A stretch of 64,000 nt of DNA from positions 1 through 64,000 of the forward strand of contig NZ_QRHC01000010.1 of assembly GCF_003415655.1 (NCBI RefSeq). The letters are read 5' to 3'. Below, piece after piece: positions 35,257-44,037 of the stretch. The translations under genes and the position numbers were made by a program. Each line of letters starts with the position of its first letter. Within the stretch, counting starts at the first letter, position 1. Source of the stretch: Vibrio maerlii (GTDB lineage Bacteria > Pseudomonadota > Gammaproteobacteria > Enterobacterales > Vibrionaceae). The notes under the pieces are model-generated. The model had not been told where the DNA came from. It did not search any database and saw nothing but the letters and a program-made list of their open reading frames with translations.

Positions 35257-35853
35257 ATGACCAAACGTTTTTGTAAGCTGAACCGCCGTGATATCGCCGC
35301 AAACTTGGGAGAAATTCACCGCTTGGTGAGTGAGCCTAAGTTCGTTTGTCGTTCGTGTGCACGTTCTTCAGCAAGCAAATCCAGCCTATGTAAACCTTCT
35401 GCAATACCACCGGCAAGCTGCCAAGCTCTTCCTGATAAAGAGAAAGCCGCTTGTGGCCTGCTTGCTGAAACTATCAAGCCTCAACCAGAGCATGTTGCGT
35501 TAGTGAAAGAGCTCCGAGCCCAAAAGCGTGCTGCAAAGCAGCAGCGTGAAGCGGTTAAAGCCCAAATCAAAGTAACAGAGCCATCAGCGTTGTTAGAAGT
35601 GGTTGCCCCAGCTATCGAAAGCGAGGTTTCGGTTGAGGATAAGAAGTCTCTCAAGCAAGCGAAGAAAGCCCTTAAAAAGCAGAGGAAGTTTAATAAGAAA
35701 CTGGCAAAAGTTGTGAAGAAGCAGCAAAAACTGCTGAAGAAACAACAAGCATTGGTCGAGAAACACAATAAACTTGAGAATAAATTCAGCCAGATCAACC
35801 AAGACATCACTCAATTTGATGACAAAAAGCAGATGACAAGCCAGCTTCACTAA
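35257..35853 (+). CDS. Cys-rich, coiled-coil protein of unknown function
   Basis: A 198-aa protein that I do not recognise as a named family. Residues 1-70 contain seven Cys (FCKLNRR, FVCRSCARSS, SLCKPSA, ASCQAL, AACGLL), including a CRSC pair, so a metal site or disulfides are possible. Residues about 75-105 and 125-185 are highly basic and helical, with repeated KKQ/KKA runs and a predicted coiled coil. There is no signal peptide or membrane helix. GGAG lies about 10 bp before the ATG. It is monocistronic, with a strong terminator. The basic helices could bind RNA; that is inference. Confidence 0.8.
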   Translation: MTKRFCKLNRRDIAANLGEIHRLVSEPKFVCRSCARSSASKSSLCKPSAIPPASCQALPDKEKAACGLLAETIKPQPEHVALVKELRAQKRAAKQQREAVKAQIKVTEPSALLEVVAPAIESEVSVEDKKSLKQAKKALKKQRKFNKKLAKVVKKQQKLLKKQQALVEKHNKLENKFSQINQDITQFDDKKQMTSQLH

Positions 35854-35870
35854 ACTGAACGACGAATATG

Positions 35871-35899
35871 AAAAGAGCGACCATTGGTCGCTCTTTTCG
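35871..35899. terminator. Bidirectional terminator
   Basis: Stem AAAAGAGCGACC/GGTCGCTCTTTT with loop ATT, between two convergent genes, with A- and T-tracts serving both. Confidence 0.88.
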
Positions 35900-35932
35900 T
35901 TTTCAGGTTTATCTGGATCTAACTCTAGTTTG

Positions 35933-36811
35933 TTAAGCCTGAGCTCGAGATTGGGTAACGCGCTTTTTCACCCAAGTCTCATTGATGAACAGTGATAACA
36001 AGATAATGGCGCCACCGATGGATAAGCGAACCAAATCCACGTCACGATTCCAGATCAGGATGTTGACGATAAGGCCTGCCGGTACCAAAGCATTGTTCAT
36101 CACAGCCAGTGCGCCTGCATTGACCATGGTCGCACCCTTATTCCAGATAAAGTAACCTAAGCCAGATGCGATTAAACCAAGGTAGATTAATACACCCCAT
36201 TGCAAGCTGGTGGTTGGCAGCTTTTCAATGTTACCCATGAGTGCGAATGCCACACTCGCGACACACAAAGCCCCAAGGTAGAAATAGCCAAAGACGGTGC
36301 GCTGCGGCAAATCAACAGGTTCTTTTTCCATGATCACCTTGTAGCCAACCTGACCAATCGCAAAACAAAGGTTCGCTCCCTGAACAACCAAGAAGCCCAT
36401 CAAGAAGTTCTCGTTGATCCCCGCGAACTTAATAAATGCAGCGCCTGCTACTGCGATCACCGCGGTGACCAAATACCAAGGTGAGAACTGACCTTTTAAG
36501 AAATCGTACAGCAAGGTGACGTAGATAGGGGTGAAGACGGTAAACAGCAACACCTCAGGCACAGAGAGCAACAAGAAGGATTGGTAGTAGAAGCAATACA
36601 TTAAACCGAGCTGGAAACCACCAATGGTCATCAACTTACCGATCAACGCTTTAGATACGCCACGGAATTTAATGAAAGGAAGGAAGACGACACTCGCTAG
36701 CGCGATTCGGATCCAAACGGAAAACCAAGAGTCGACCTGACCTGCGAGGTAGACGCCGATCAAGCTAAATGAAAATGCCCATAAGAGGGTAACTGCTGCT
36801 AAGTAATTCAT
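35933..36811 (-). CDS. EamA/DMT-family transporter
   Basis: Inner-membrane transporter of the drug/metabolite superfamily, 292 aa with about ten helices in two EamA repeats (about residues 5-130 and 145-280). The second repeat shows GLGYFIWNKGATMVNAGALAVMNNALVPAGLIVNIL. The substrate is unknown; members export amino acids, metabolites or drugs. It is monocistronic, convergent with the coiled-coil gene, and 58 bp downstream of uspA on the same strand. Confidence 0.88.
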   Translation of the reverse strand: MNYLAAVTLLWAFSFSLIGVYLAGQVDSWFSVWIRIALASVVFLPFIKFRGVSKALIGKLMTIGGFQLGLMYCFYYQSFLLLSVPEVLLFTVFTPIYVTLLYDFLKGQFSPWYLVTAVIAVAGAAFIKFAGINENFLMGFLVVQGANLCFAIGQVGYKVIMEKEPVDLPQRTVFGYFYLGALCVASVAFALMGNIEKLPTTSLQWGVLIYLGLIASGLGYFIWNKGATMVNAGALAVMNNALVPAGLIVNILIWNRDVDLVRLSIGGAIILLSLFINETWVKKRVTQSRAQA

Positions 36812-36869
36812 TCTGTTGTTCAGGTAGTGAATTGATGGCAGCAGTCTAACTAAGTTTCAGCCTTAGGTG

Positions 36870-37304
36870 TTAGCCCTCTTCGCCTTTCAATGGTATGACC
36901 AATAGATCCACCGGCGTCACATTGATGAGCTGACGAGTCGAGGAAAGCAACTTACTCCAGAAATCTTGGTGGTGACCACAGATCAGCAGGTCAACGCTTT
37001 TCTCATTGATGGTATCGGTCATTTCATTGCCTAAATCACCGCTGCCTACCAAGGTGTGCTTGATAGGGAAATCGGCATAAGTTGCCAGCTCTTGCAGTTG
37101 CTGCTTAGAAGCTTCCAATGCTTGATGGTGGGTCTCTGCTAGGTTGATGTCGATTAGCCCTGTGTAGAGCTCTGCATAGTTCACATCGATATGGATAAAG
37201 GATACCTCAGCGTCTAGAGGCTTCGCTAAGGATACCGCTTTATCTATGAGTATTTTGCTCTCGTCTGAAAGGTCTATTGCGACCAGTATGTGTTTGTAAC
37301 TCAT
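36870..37304 (-). CDS. uspA: Universal stress protein A
   Basis: Small cytosolic stress-survival protein of 144 aa, start MSYKHILVAIDLSDESKIL. Length and sequence match E. coli UspA (144 aa); the strict ATP-binding G-2x-G-9x-G(S/T) motif of the UspFG class is absent, as in UspA proper. It is divergent from ftnA. The ftnA-uspB genes on the other side make this a stress/stationary-phase block. Confidence 0.92.
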   Translation of the reverse strand: MSYKHILVAIDLSDESKILIDKAVSLAKPLDAEVSFIHIDVNYAELYTGLIDINLAETHHQALEASKQQLQELATYADFPIKHTLVGSGDLGNEMTDTINEKSVDLLICGHHQDFWSKLLSSTRQLINVTPVDLLVIPLKGEEG

Positions 37305-37449
37305 AACGGTTTCTCCATATTCACTCGCTATCTAACTAAATCCTAGCACTAGCAAAGGTAATTTTTTGTCGGGGTGATCTCATATCCACTTACTGACATA
37401 CAAAGGACTCAGAGTTGAGGAAATCGCTATTTTTATTAACAAATCGATA

Positions 37450-37462
37450 AACCTTAAAGGTT
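37450..37462. promoter_or_regulatory. Palindrome in the uspA-ftnA divergent region
   Basis: AACCTTAAAGGTT is a 13-bp odd palindrome about 48 bp before the ftnA start. It could be a regulator site for ftnA. No Fur box was recognised. Low support. Confidence 0.3.
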
Positions 37463-37509
37463 CGTGATATAGTGCTGAGCAATGTAATTCAATAGTTAGG
37501 AGTCGTCCG

Positions 37510-38037
37510 ATGTTGTCTCAAAATATGGTTGCGCAATTGAATGAGCAAATTAATCTCGAATTTTTCTCATCCAATCTATACTTACAAATGAGTGCTTGGT
37601 GTGAAGATAAAGGTTTCGAAGGTGCAGCAGAATTTTTGCGTGCTCACGCCGTTGAAGAAATGGAGCATATGCAGCGCCTATTTACTTATGTAAGCGAGAC
37701 AGGTGCGATGCCAATTTTGGGTGCTATTGAGGCACCAAAACACGATTTCGCTAGCCTAGGTGACGTATTCCGCGAAACTTATGAGCACGAGCAGATGATC
37801 ACGGAGAGGATTAATAAGCTCGCGCATGTCGCATTCACAAGTCAGGACTACTCAACGTTCAACTTCCTTCAGTGGTACGTTGCTGAGCAGCACGAGGAAG
37901 AGAAGCTGTTTAAAGGGATCTTAGATAAGCTAGAGCTCGTTGGCGAAGATGGTAAAGCACTATTCTTCATCGACAAAGACCTAGCGCTAATGGCAAAAGA
38001 AGGTTCATCTTCAATTATGGATGCTCCTGCTGAATAA
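37510..38037 (+). CDS. ftnA: Non-haem ferritin
   Basis: Iron-storage protein forming a 24-subunit cage. The 175-aa four-helix bundle has the ferroxidase ligands at the expected places: Glu17 (INLEFFSS), Glu50 and His53 (EEMEHMQR), Glu94 (EHEQ) and the QWYVAEQHEEE segment for helix D. TTAGGAG lies about 8 bp before the ATG. It is followed 95 bp later by uspB in the same direction. Confidence 0.95.
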   Translation: MLSQNMVAQLNEQINLEFFSSNLYLQMSAWCEDKGFEGAAEFLRAHAVEEMEHMQRLFTYVSETGAMPILGAIEAPKHDFASLGDVFRETYEHEQMITERINKLAHVAFTSQDYSTFNFLQWYVAEQHEEEKLFKGILDKLELVGEDGKALFFIDKDLALMAKEGSSSIMDAPAE

Positions 38038-38105
38038 GATGAAGCTAGGCTAACGTCAGTCTGACTCAATCAGACTAGCCTTGCACTGGTCATCTTTTTT
38101 GGGAG

Positions 38106-38122
38106 CTACATTGATGATGTAG
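38106..38122 (+). other. Small hairpin before uspB ribosome site
   Basis: CTACAT-TGATG-ATGTAG forms a 6-bp stem that ends one base before GGGAGG, the uspB ribosome-binding site. It could modulate uspB translation; this is inference. Confidence 0.4.
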
Positions 38123-38132
38123 GGAGGAAAAG

Positions 38133-38456
38133 ATGATCAGTGGTGACACGATTCTAATCACACTCATGCTGGTAACAGCAGTCAACTTCGCGCGCTATAT
38201 TACTGCGTTACGTTCACTTATTTTCATCATGCGAGAAGCGCACCCGCTGTTATATCAACAGGTTGATGGTGGCGGTTTCTTTACTACGCATGGTAATGTC
38301 GTTAAGCAATTCCGTTTATTTCACTACTTGAAAAGCCGCGAGTACCTCCATCACCATGATGCGTTGTTTACGGGTAAATGTAATCGCGTACGTGAACTAT
38401 TTATTCTTTCGTGTGCATTACTTGGCGTCACCTTGCTAGCGGCGTTTGTGGTATAG
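38133..38456 (+). CDS. uspB: Universal stress protein B
   Basis: Stationary-phase membrane protein of 107 aa (E. coli 111), required for ethanol resistance there. Two transmembrane helices lie at about residues 5-25 and 88-106, with a conserved basic middle (FHYLKSREYLHHHDALFTGKCNRVRELF). A strong GGGAGG ribosome site precedes the ATG. Adjacency to ftnA and uspA supports the call. Confidence 0.92.
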   Translation: MISGDTILITLMLVTAVNFARYITALRSLIFIMREAHPLLYQQVDGGGFFTTHGNVVKQFRLFHYLKSREYLHHHDALFTGKCNRVRELFILSCALLGVTLLAAFVV

Positions 38457-38510
38457 ATATTTTTGTAGAACGGCTCGAATGCCGTTAGAATAGCGTTGTT
38501 TTTGAGCAAG

Positions 38511-38543
38511 AAGGATGTGCACATGTGGCGCATCCTTTTTTAT
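38511..38543 (+). terminator. uspB terminator
   Basis: Stem AAGGATGTGC/GCGCATCCTT (one G-U pair) with a 7-nt loop, followed by TTTTTATT. Confidence 0.8.
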
Positions 38544-38556
38544 TGCTGCAAGAGAT

Positions 38557-38760
38557 AAATAACCTCAACTCGGGATAATCTAAGCCATTCAGCACAGCTT
38601 CTTAAGCGCCTAACATCGTTAAAATCAACACAATAGACTAGCTATTGATTTATGATTTTGCCTTGTTATGCATCTTAATTAGCCGCACTGACTGAAAGGC
38701 AAGGTTAATGGTATGAAATGTAAGGGCTAGAGACTTTCTTATCCCGAGTTGAGGTTAAAT
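38557..38760. mobile_element. Probable MITE
   Basis: A 196-bp segment (38561-38756) is bounded by perfect 18-bp terminal inverted repeats, AACCTCAACTCGGGATAA and its complement. AAAT directly flanks both ends (38557-38560 and 38757-38760), consistent with a 4-bp target duplication. The interior has no ORF and no obvious tRNA or terminator. It lies in the uspB-flavoprotein gap. It is read as a non-autonomous transposon derivative; the mobilising transposase is not in the window. Confidence 0.7.
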
Positions 38761-38785
38761 AGTTTGATACAACGTAGAGAGAAAC

Positions 38786-39979
38786 ATGAGCGAGAAGTTT
38801 GACGTCGTCATTATAGGCGCAGGAGCCGCGGGTTTAATGTGTGCTGCAGAAGCTGGTAAGCGTGGCCGTAAGGTTTTGGTGCTAGATCATGCCAAGAAGC
38901 CAGGACGTAAAATACTGATCGCTGGTGGTGGTCGCTGTAACTTTACCAACTACGATGTATCAGCTAGCAACTACCTGTGCCAAAACCCGCACTTTGTGAA
39001 ATCAGCTCTGTCACAATACACCAACTGGGACTTTATCTCTATGGTGAGCAAACATGGTATCGAGTTCGAAGAACGCGACCATGGCCAATTATTCTGTGTT
39101 GGTGACTACGACTCAAAAGACATCGTTAAGATGCTGCTCGCCGAGTGTAATATGCCAAATATCGCTCTGCGCTACCAGCAAGACGTGCATTTGATTGAGA
39201 AGGTGGAGTCAGGTTACTCACTACACTCGAATACTGATGTGATTGAGTGTGAGTCCTTGGTGATTGCCACTGGTGGTCTATCTATGCCAAAACTGGGAGC
39301 GACACCATTTGGTTACAAGGTGGCTGAGCAATTTGGTCTTCCTGTACAGCCAACTACTGCCGGTCTAGTACCATTTACTCTACACAAGCAAGATAAAGAA
39401 GACCTAGAGACACTCTCTGGCATTGCTGTACCAGCAGAAATCACGGCAGAAGATGGCACTTTGTTCAAAGAAGCGCTGTTGTTCACTCACCGTGGTCTAT
39501 CTGGTCCGTCAGTGCTGCAGATTTCATCTTTCTGGAAAGCAGGCCAGAGGGTAACGATCAATCTAGTACCAAACGAAGATATTGAAGCCCTGTTAACTAA
39601 CTCTCGTGAGAAGCACCCAAATCAGTCTCTTAAAAACACCTTAGCCAAGGTACTGCCAAAGCGTTTAATCGAAGTGCTGATTGAGCGTAAAGAGCTAGTA
39701 GATAAGCCATTGAAACAACTTAACCATAAAGAGTTTCAACAGGTTATTGATACCTTAGAACGTTGGGAAATTGCACCAAATGGAACTGAGGGCTACCGAA
39801 CGGCAGAGGTGACCTTAGGCGGTGTCGATACTGATTCGCTTTCTTCCAAAACTATGGAATGTAAGAAGATCAAAGGCTTGTACTTCATCGGTGAAGTGAT
39901 GGACGTTACCGGCTGGTTGGGGGGCTACAACTTCCAATGGTGCTGGAGCTCAGGCTTCGTAGCAGGGCAGTGGGTTTAA
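38786..39979 (+). CDS. NAD(P)/FAD-dependent flavoprotein (HI0933/YhiN family)
   Basis: A 397-aa flavoprotein of the HI0933/YhiN family. The FAD-binding GAGAAGLMCAAEAGKRG is at residues about 11-27 and the GGGRCNFTN motif at about 47-55; the C-terminus GWLGGYNFQWCWSSGFVAGQ completes the FAD site. The reaction is not established for the family. It begins 25 bp after the MITE, so its promoter region may include or have been displaced by the insertion. AGAGAGAAAC precedes the ATG. Confidence 0.88.
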   Translation: MSEKFDVVIIGAGAAGLMCAAEAGKRGRKVLVLDHAKKPGRKILIAGGGRCNFTNYDVSASNYLCQNPHFVKSALSQYTNWDFISMVSKHGIEFEERDHGQLFCVGDYDSKDIVKMLLAECNMPNIALRYQQDVHLIEKVESGYSLHSNTDVIECESLVIATGGLSMPKLGATPFGYKVAEQFGLPVQPTTAGLVPFTLHKQDKEDLETLSGIAVPAEITAEDGTLFKEALLFTHRGLSGPSVLQISSFWKAGQRVTINLVPNEDIEALLTNSREKHPNQSLKNTLAKVLPKRLIEVLIERKELVDKPLKQLNHKEFQQVIDTLERWEIAPNGTEGYRTAEVTLGGVDTDSLSSKTMECKKIKGLYFIGEVMDVTGWLGGYNFQWCWSSGFVAGQWV

Positions 39980-40005
39980 ATACTGCTTTTGAGTTATTCA
40001 TGTGA

Positions 40006-40033
40006 AAACAGCCGCGAAAAGCGGCTGTTTTTG
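40006..40033. terminator. Bidirectional terminator
   Basis: Stem AAAACAGCCGC/GCGGCTGTTTT with a short A-rich loop. It lies between the convergent flavoprotein and PTS genes. Confidence 0.88.
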
Positions 40034-40063
40034 TATTGATTGATGAACCAACGCGTTATTGCT

Positions 40064-41647
40064 CTACGCTGGCATCATTTCCAAAAAATCATTTACTTCC
40101 TGTCGAACTGAGGCGACATGACTACCAAAGATAATCTGGATAGAGTGGCCTTTGGTGACGATACCCATAGGGTTCGATTCCTGAATTTTCGCTTCATTGA
40201 CCAAATCAGGATTGTGAATTTCAACACGAAGACGGGTGTAGCAGTTTTGCACATCAATGATGTTCTCTTTGCCACCAAGCCCTTCGATGATAGCGACTGA
40301 ATTAAACTCACCCACAGACGCATCGATAGCAGCAGTTGTTTGGCGCTCTTTGTAGTCAGCTTTAGTATGAAGCTTCATTTCGGCTTCGCCACGACCAATG
40401 GTTTTCAGGTTTAGGTACTGGATTAAGCCACGGAAGATGAAGTAGTAAACCACCATTTGAACCAGACCAATCGCAACGTACATCGGCCAATCAGTTTTAT
40501 CTGTACCTAACGGAACATTGTAAACGATGAAGTCAATTAGACCACCTTTACCCACCGCTACGACATCTAAGACAGAGAGTAGAGCCATGAATAGACCGGT
40601 TAGTACCGCGTGAACAACGAACAGTAGCGGTGCTACGAATAGGAAAGAGAACTCGATAGGCTCTGTGACACCAACAAGGATTGAAGATGCAACCGCAGGG
40701 AATACAATCGCTTTTACTTTCTCTTTCTTGTCTTGGTCTGCGCAGTGGTACATTGCAATACCTGCACCTGTTAGACCGAAGATCTTCACCAAGCTACGAG
40801 AGTCGAAAATGATTGAACTAGATAAACGAGTTGTTTCAGGATCACCAATCTCAGCTAAGAAAATGTTCTCAATACCACAGTAGCTTTGCCCTGCAACATC
40901 TAGACAGCCACCAAGATCAGTAAAGTGCATTGGAACCCAAAGTAGGTGATGGAGGCCGGTAGGAATCAAGATGCGCTCAAGGAAACCATAGATACCCACA
41001 CCCATAGAACCTGCGCCACGAATGTTTTCACCAAAGCCGAAAATTGCTTGCTGTACTGGTGGCCAGATATGAGTGAATAAGATACCAGTTAAGATTGCAG
41101 CCGGAATCATGATGATAAGAACTAAACGAGATTCACCGTATAGTGATAGTGCGCCTTTTAGTACTTTTTGGCTGTACTTGTTGTGGAAGTAAGCATTAAG
41201 AATACCGATCAGCATACCCACGAAGATACCTGTATCGACAACTTGTAAGCCCATGATGGATGCTTGACCGGTACCACCAAGGTCACCATCGATAAGCAAG
41301 CCGTTCACTTTCATGTAAGTGTTCATCGTGTACAGATACACGAAGTAGATGATCATCGCATTGAAGCCAGCCAAGTGTTTATCTTTCTTAGCTAGACCAA
41401 CGGAAATACCAACAGCAAAGATAATGTGCAGGTTGATCAGTACGCTGAGTGTTGACCAAACCAAGACTTCCCCCATTCCCTTAAAGAATGGAGTATCAAG
41501 GAAAGGAAGTACTTCAACGATTCCAGGGTTAGTAATTGCAGCGCCAATTGCAATCACAAACCCCACTAGTGGCAATACATATATCGGAGCCAACATAGCC
41601 CGAGATAGATCGCTCATGTAGGAGGTAATGGATTCTTTATTCATCAT
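40064..41647 (-). CDS. PTS EIICB, alpha-glucoside type
   Basis: Membrane permease and phosphotransfer protein that imports a sugar as its 6-phosphate. The 527-aa product has EIIC (about residues 1-420, ten or so helices; GVTEPIEFSFLFVAPLLF is the conserved sugar-site segment) then EIIB with the phosphorylated Cys469 in QNCYTRLRV. There is no EIIA domain, so it should depend on the glucose-type EIIA (Crr) encoded elsewhere. It resembles GlvCB/MalX-type EIICB of the glucose family. It is divergent from the GntR regulator and GH4 6-phospho-alpha-glucosidase, which indicates maltose-like or other alpha-glucosides as substrate. Confidence 0.9.
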   Translation of the reverse strand: MMNKESITSYMSDLSRAMLAPIYVLPLVGFVIAIGAAITNPGIVEVLPFLDTPFFKGMGEVLVWSTLSVLINLHIIFAVGISVGLAKKDKHLAGFNAMIIYFVYLYTMNTYMKVNGLLIDGDLGGTGQASIMGLQVVDTGIFVGMLIGILNAYFHNKYSQKVLKGALSLYGESRLVLIIMIPAAILTGILFTHIWPPVQQAIFGFGENIRGAGSMGVGIYGFLERILIPTGLHHLLWVPMHFTDLGGCLDVAGQSYCGIENIFLAEIGDPETTRLSSSIIFDSRSLVKIFGLTGAGIAMYHCADQDKKEKVKAIVFPAVASSILVGVTEPIEFSFLFVAPLLFVVHAVLTGLFMALLSVLDVVAVGKGGLIDFIVYNVPLGTDKTDWPMYVAIGLVQMVVYYFIFRGLIQYLNLKTIGRGEAEMKLHTKADYKERQTTAAIDASVGEFNSVAIIEGLGGKENIIDVQNCYTRLRVEIHNPDLVNEAKIQESNPMGIVTKGHSIQIIFGSHVASVRQEVNDFLEMMPA

Positions 41648-41746
41648 TCATATCCCTAAATTAGCTATTTATTTTTTAATGTTTCTGCAAATAGCTTTAT
41701 AGATAAGAAAGATTATAACAACTTTATTGTGGTTATTATGTGATGG

Positions 41747-41800
41747 ATAACCTATTATAATACTAATTTGTCATGTTATTATATTAACCATATAACCTAT
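41747..41800. promoter_or_regulatory. Two ATAACCTAT boxes, EIICB/GntR divergent promoter
   Basis: Direct repeats ATAACCTAT at 41747-41755 and 41792-41800, 45 bp apart, lie between the divergent EIICB and regulator genes. The same word recurs upstream of the GH4 gene. They are candidate operators of the adjacent GntR-family repressor. Confidence 0.6.
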
Positions 41801-41815
41801 TTTAAGGAAGACGTT

Positions 41816-42520
41816 GTGCTATATATAAAAGTATTAGAAAGCCTAAAAGAAAAAATAAACGCCGATGTTTATAGCGTAGGAAACGCACTCCCAACAGAAA
41901 AACAGCTTATTGATGAATATCAAGTCAGCCGTATCACTGTACGTAAGGCTGTCGATGAATTAGTGAAGTTAAAATTGGTAGAGAAGCGCAGGGGCTCCGG
42001 AACTTATGTTCTAGAGAAGCAGCTTTCTCATCAAATGAACACATTAGCCGGAACGTCTGAAATCCAACATGGCAACAACAAAACGGTGAAATATAAGGTA
42101 ACTCAATTCTTTATGGATACAGAGAATGTCTCTGTTCATAAGTTACTTGGGCTCAGTGAAGACGAGCCTTTGTACTATATTCGCCGCGTTAAATACATCG
42201 ACGACCAGCCACGGATTGTCGAAGATAGCTATATGCCTGTGGCCCTTTTTCCAGATCTGAATATCTCAACTTTAGAAAAATCCAAGTTTGATTATGTCGA
42301 GCATGAAAAACAGATGACCATTGAAGGCAGCCGACAAGAGTTCACAGCAGTAGAATCAAATGAAGATATTATGAAGTTGCTTGGTTTGGAAAAAAGTCAT
42401 CCTATTATCAACCTGAGATCGATCTCCAACTTAACAGATGGTCGCAAATTTGATTATACCGAAGCGTGGTTTCACCCAGACGCTCATAAGCTAGCAATAT
42501 ACCTCCCTCGCCATAATTGA
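41816..42520 (+). CDS. GntR/HutC-family repressor with UTRA domain
   Basis: Transcription factor likely to sense a phosphorylated alpha-glucoside and control the flanking genes. The GntR winged helix is at about residues 5-70 (NALPTEKQLIDEYQVSRITVRKAVDELVKLKLVEKRRGSGTYV) and the UTRA effector domain at about 90-230. The start is taken as the GTG giving MLYIKVLESLKEK, with AAGGAAG 6-12 bp upstream. The ATG at 41768 lies upstream of an ATAACCTAT box and is rejected. The product is 234 aa. Confidence 0.87.
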   Translation: MLYIKVLESLKEKINADVYSVGNALPTEKQLIDEYQVSRITVRKAVDELVKLKLVEKRRGSGTYVLEKQLSHQMNTLAGTSEIQHGNNKTVKYKVTQFFMDTENVSVHKLLGLSEDEPLYYIRRVKYIDDQPRIVEDSYMPVALFPDLNISTLEKSKFDYVEHEKQMTIEGSRQEFTAVESNEDIMKLLGLEKSHPIINLRSISNLTDGRKFDYTEAWFHPDAHKLAIYLPRHN

Positions 42521-42541
42521 TTATGTTTCATTAAGTTATAT

Positions 42542-42646
42542 ATAACCTATATTAAATAACTTTTGAAATAGATCACATCAATTGATTATTTAATTTGTCA
42601 TGTCGTGCTGAAATTATAAGGATATAACCAATTTTCGAATAGGTCA
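42542..42646 (+). promoter_or_regulatory. GH4 promoter region: repressor boxes and CRP-like site
   Basis: One ATAACCTAT box at 42542-42550 and a diverged inverted pair ATAACCAAT...ATAGGTCAT at 42624-42646 flank TTTGA-AATAGA-TCACA (42562-42577), a CRP-like site with one mismatch in the left arm. This layout suggests specific repression plus catabolite activation. Site assignments are by pattern only. Confidence 0.5.
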
Positions 42647-42688
42647 TAAAAATAGATGACCTTTAATGAAGTCAAATTGGAGTTGGTT

Positions 42689-44023
42689 ATGACTAAAGAA
42701 TCTCAAATTATCGCTATTGCTGGTGGCGGCTCAACATACACAGCAGGTATCGTTAAAGCACTTCTGATGAAGGGTGAAGATTTCCCAATCGCAGAAATCC
42801 GCATGTATGACATCGACAAAGAACGTCAGGACAATGTTGCAGTATTGGTAGATTACGTTGTTAAAACTCACGCTCCACATGTAAAGCTCACGGTAACTAC
42901 GGAGCCTGAAGTTGCTTTCTCACATGCTGACTTTGTTTTTGCTCAAATTCGTGTGGGCCAGTACAAAATGCGTGAATTTGATGAAAAGATTCCACTTCGC
43001 CATGGTTGTGTTGGTCAGGAAACATGTGGTGCAGGTGGTCTTGCATACGGCATGCGTACCATTTTCCCAATGATTGAGTTGATCGACCATATGGAGCGTT
43101 TCGCAAAAGAGACGTGTTGGATGTTGAACTACTCAAACCCTGCAGCAATCGTAGCTGATGCTGTTAATCGACTGCGTCCAAATGCACGTGTTCTGAACAT
43201 CTGTGATATGCCAGTTGCGATTGAGCGTAACCTATCAAATATCCTTGAGGTTAACCGATACGAGCTAGATGTGGAGTACTTTGGTCTTAACCACTACGGT
43301 TGGTTCACTTCTATCAAGGTTGATGGTGAAGAGAAGATCCCTCAATTGCGAGAGCACATTAAGAAGTTCGGCATGCTCACTGAGCAAGAAGTCGAGAATG
43401 CATGTCACTCAGAACCATCGTGGATCAAGACATTCAAAAATACTCAGCCTCTTGTTCAGATGTTCCCTGAGTACATCCCGAACACCTACCTACAGTATTA
43501 CTTAATGGCTGATGATATCGTTGCTCAATCTAACCCAGAGCACACTCGTGCTAATGAGGTGATGGAAGGTCGCGAGAAGAAAATGTTTGAAGCGATTGAA
43601 CAAATCAAGGCTTCTGACGGTAACGTAGAAGGTAAATTCCACGTTGGTGTACACGGTGAGTTCATTGCCGACGTAGCAATGTCTATGGCTTATGACCTGC
43701 GTCAAAAATGGTTAGTGATTATTCCTAACAACGGTCTCATTAAAGGCCTACCAGATGATGCTATGGTAGAGGTTCCTGCACTACTTGGCCGTGATAAAGT
43801 CTACCCGATTCAAGTGGGTGAAGTGCCACACTTCTATCAAGGTATGCTGCAACAACAATTAATGTCTGAGAAATGTATCGTCGATGCAGCGATTGAAGGC
43901 TCTTACGATAAAGCCCTTCAAGCGTTCACACTAAGCAAGACGATTTCTTCTGCTAAGGTTGCGAAGAAGATCCTTGATGAGATGATTGAATCGAATAAAG
44001 ACTACTGGCCTGAACTGAAATAA
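42689..44023 (+). CDS. GH4 6-phospho-alpha-glucosidase
   Basis: Cytosolic NAD+- and Mn2+-dependent glycosidase that splits the 6-phosphoglucoside delivered by the PTS, by transient oxidation at C3. The 444-aa product has a Rossmann motif AGGGSTYTAG at residues 11-20. The Cys172-Asp-Met-Pro motif (CDMP) and His202 are metal/substrate ligands; CDMP is characteristic of 6-phospho-alpha-glucosidases (GlvA/AglB/MalH), whereas beta-specific members have other residues there. The start MTKESQII follows TTGGAG; the earlier ATG at 42656 would cover that site. The aldo/keto reductase starts 14 bp downstream. Confidence 0.92.
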   Translation: MTKESQIIAIAGGGSTYTAGIVKALLMKGEDFPIAEIRMYDIDKERQDNVAVLVDYVVKTHAPHVKLTVTTEPEVAFSHADFVFAQIRVGQYKMREFDEKIPLRHGCVGQETCGAGGLAYGMRTIFPMIELIDHMERFAKETCWMLNYSNPAAIVADAVNRLRPNARVLNICDMPVAIERNLSNILEVNRYELDVEYFGLNHYGWFTSIKVDGEEKIPQLREHIKKFGMLTEQEVENACHSEPSWIKTFKNTQPLVQMFPEYIPNTYLQYYLMADDIVAQSNPEHTRANEVMEGREKKMFEAIEQIKASDGNVEGKFHVGVHGEFIADVAMSMAYDLRQKWLVIIPNNGLIKGLPDDAMVEVPALLGRDKVYPIQVGEVPHFYQGMLQQQLMSEKCIVDAAIEGSYDKALQAFTLSKTISSAKVAKKILDEMIESNKDYWPELK

Positions 44024-44037
44024 CAGAGTAAGTACAA

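Noticed and set aside
35481..35810. Hydrophobic, Cys/Phe-rich ORF antisense to the coiled-coil gene
   Set aside because: It is the reverse reading of lysine/glutamine codons; looks like membrane helices by codon complementarity only.
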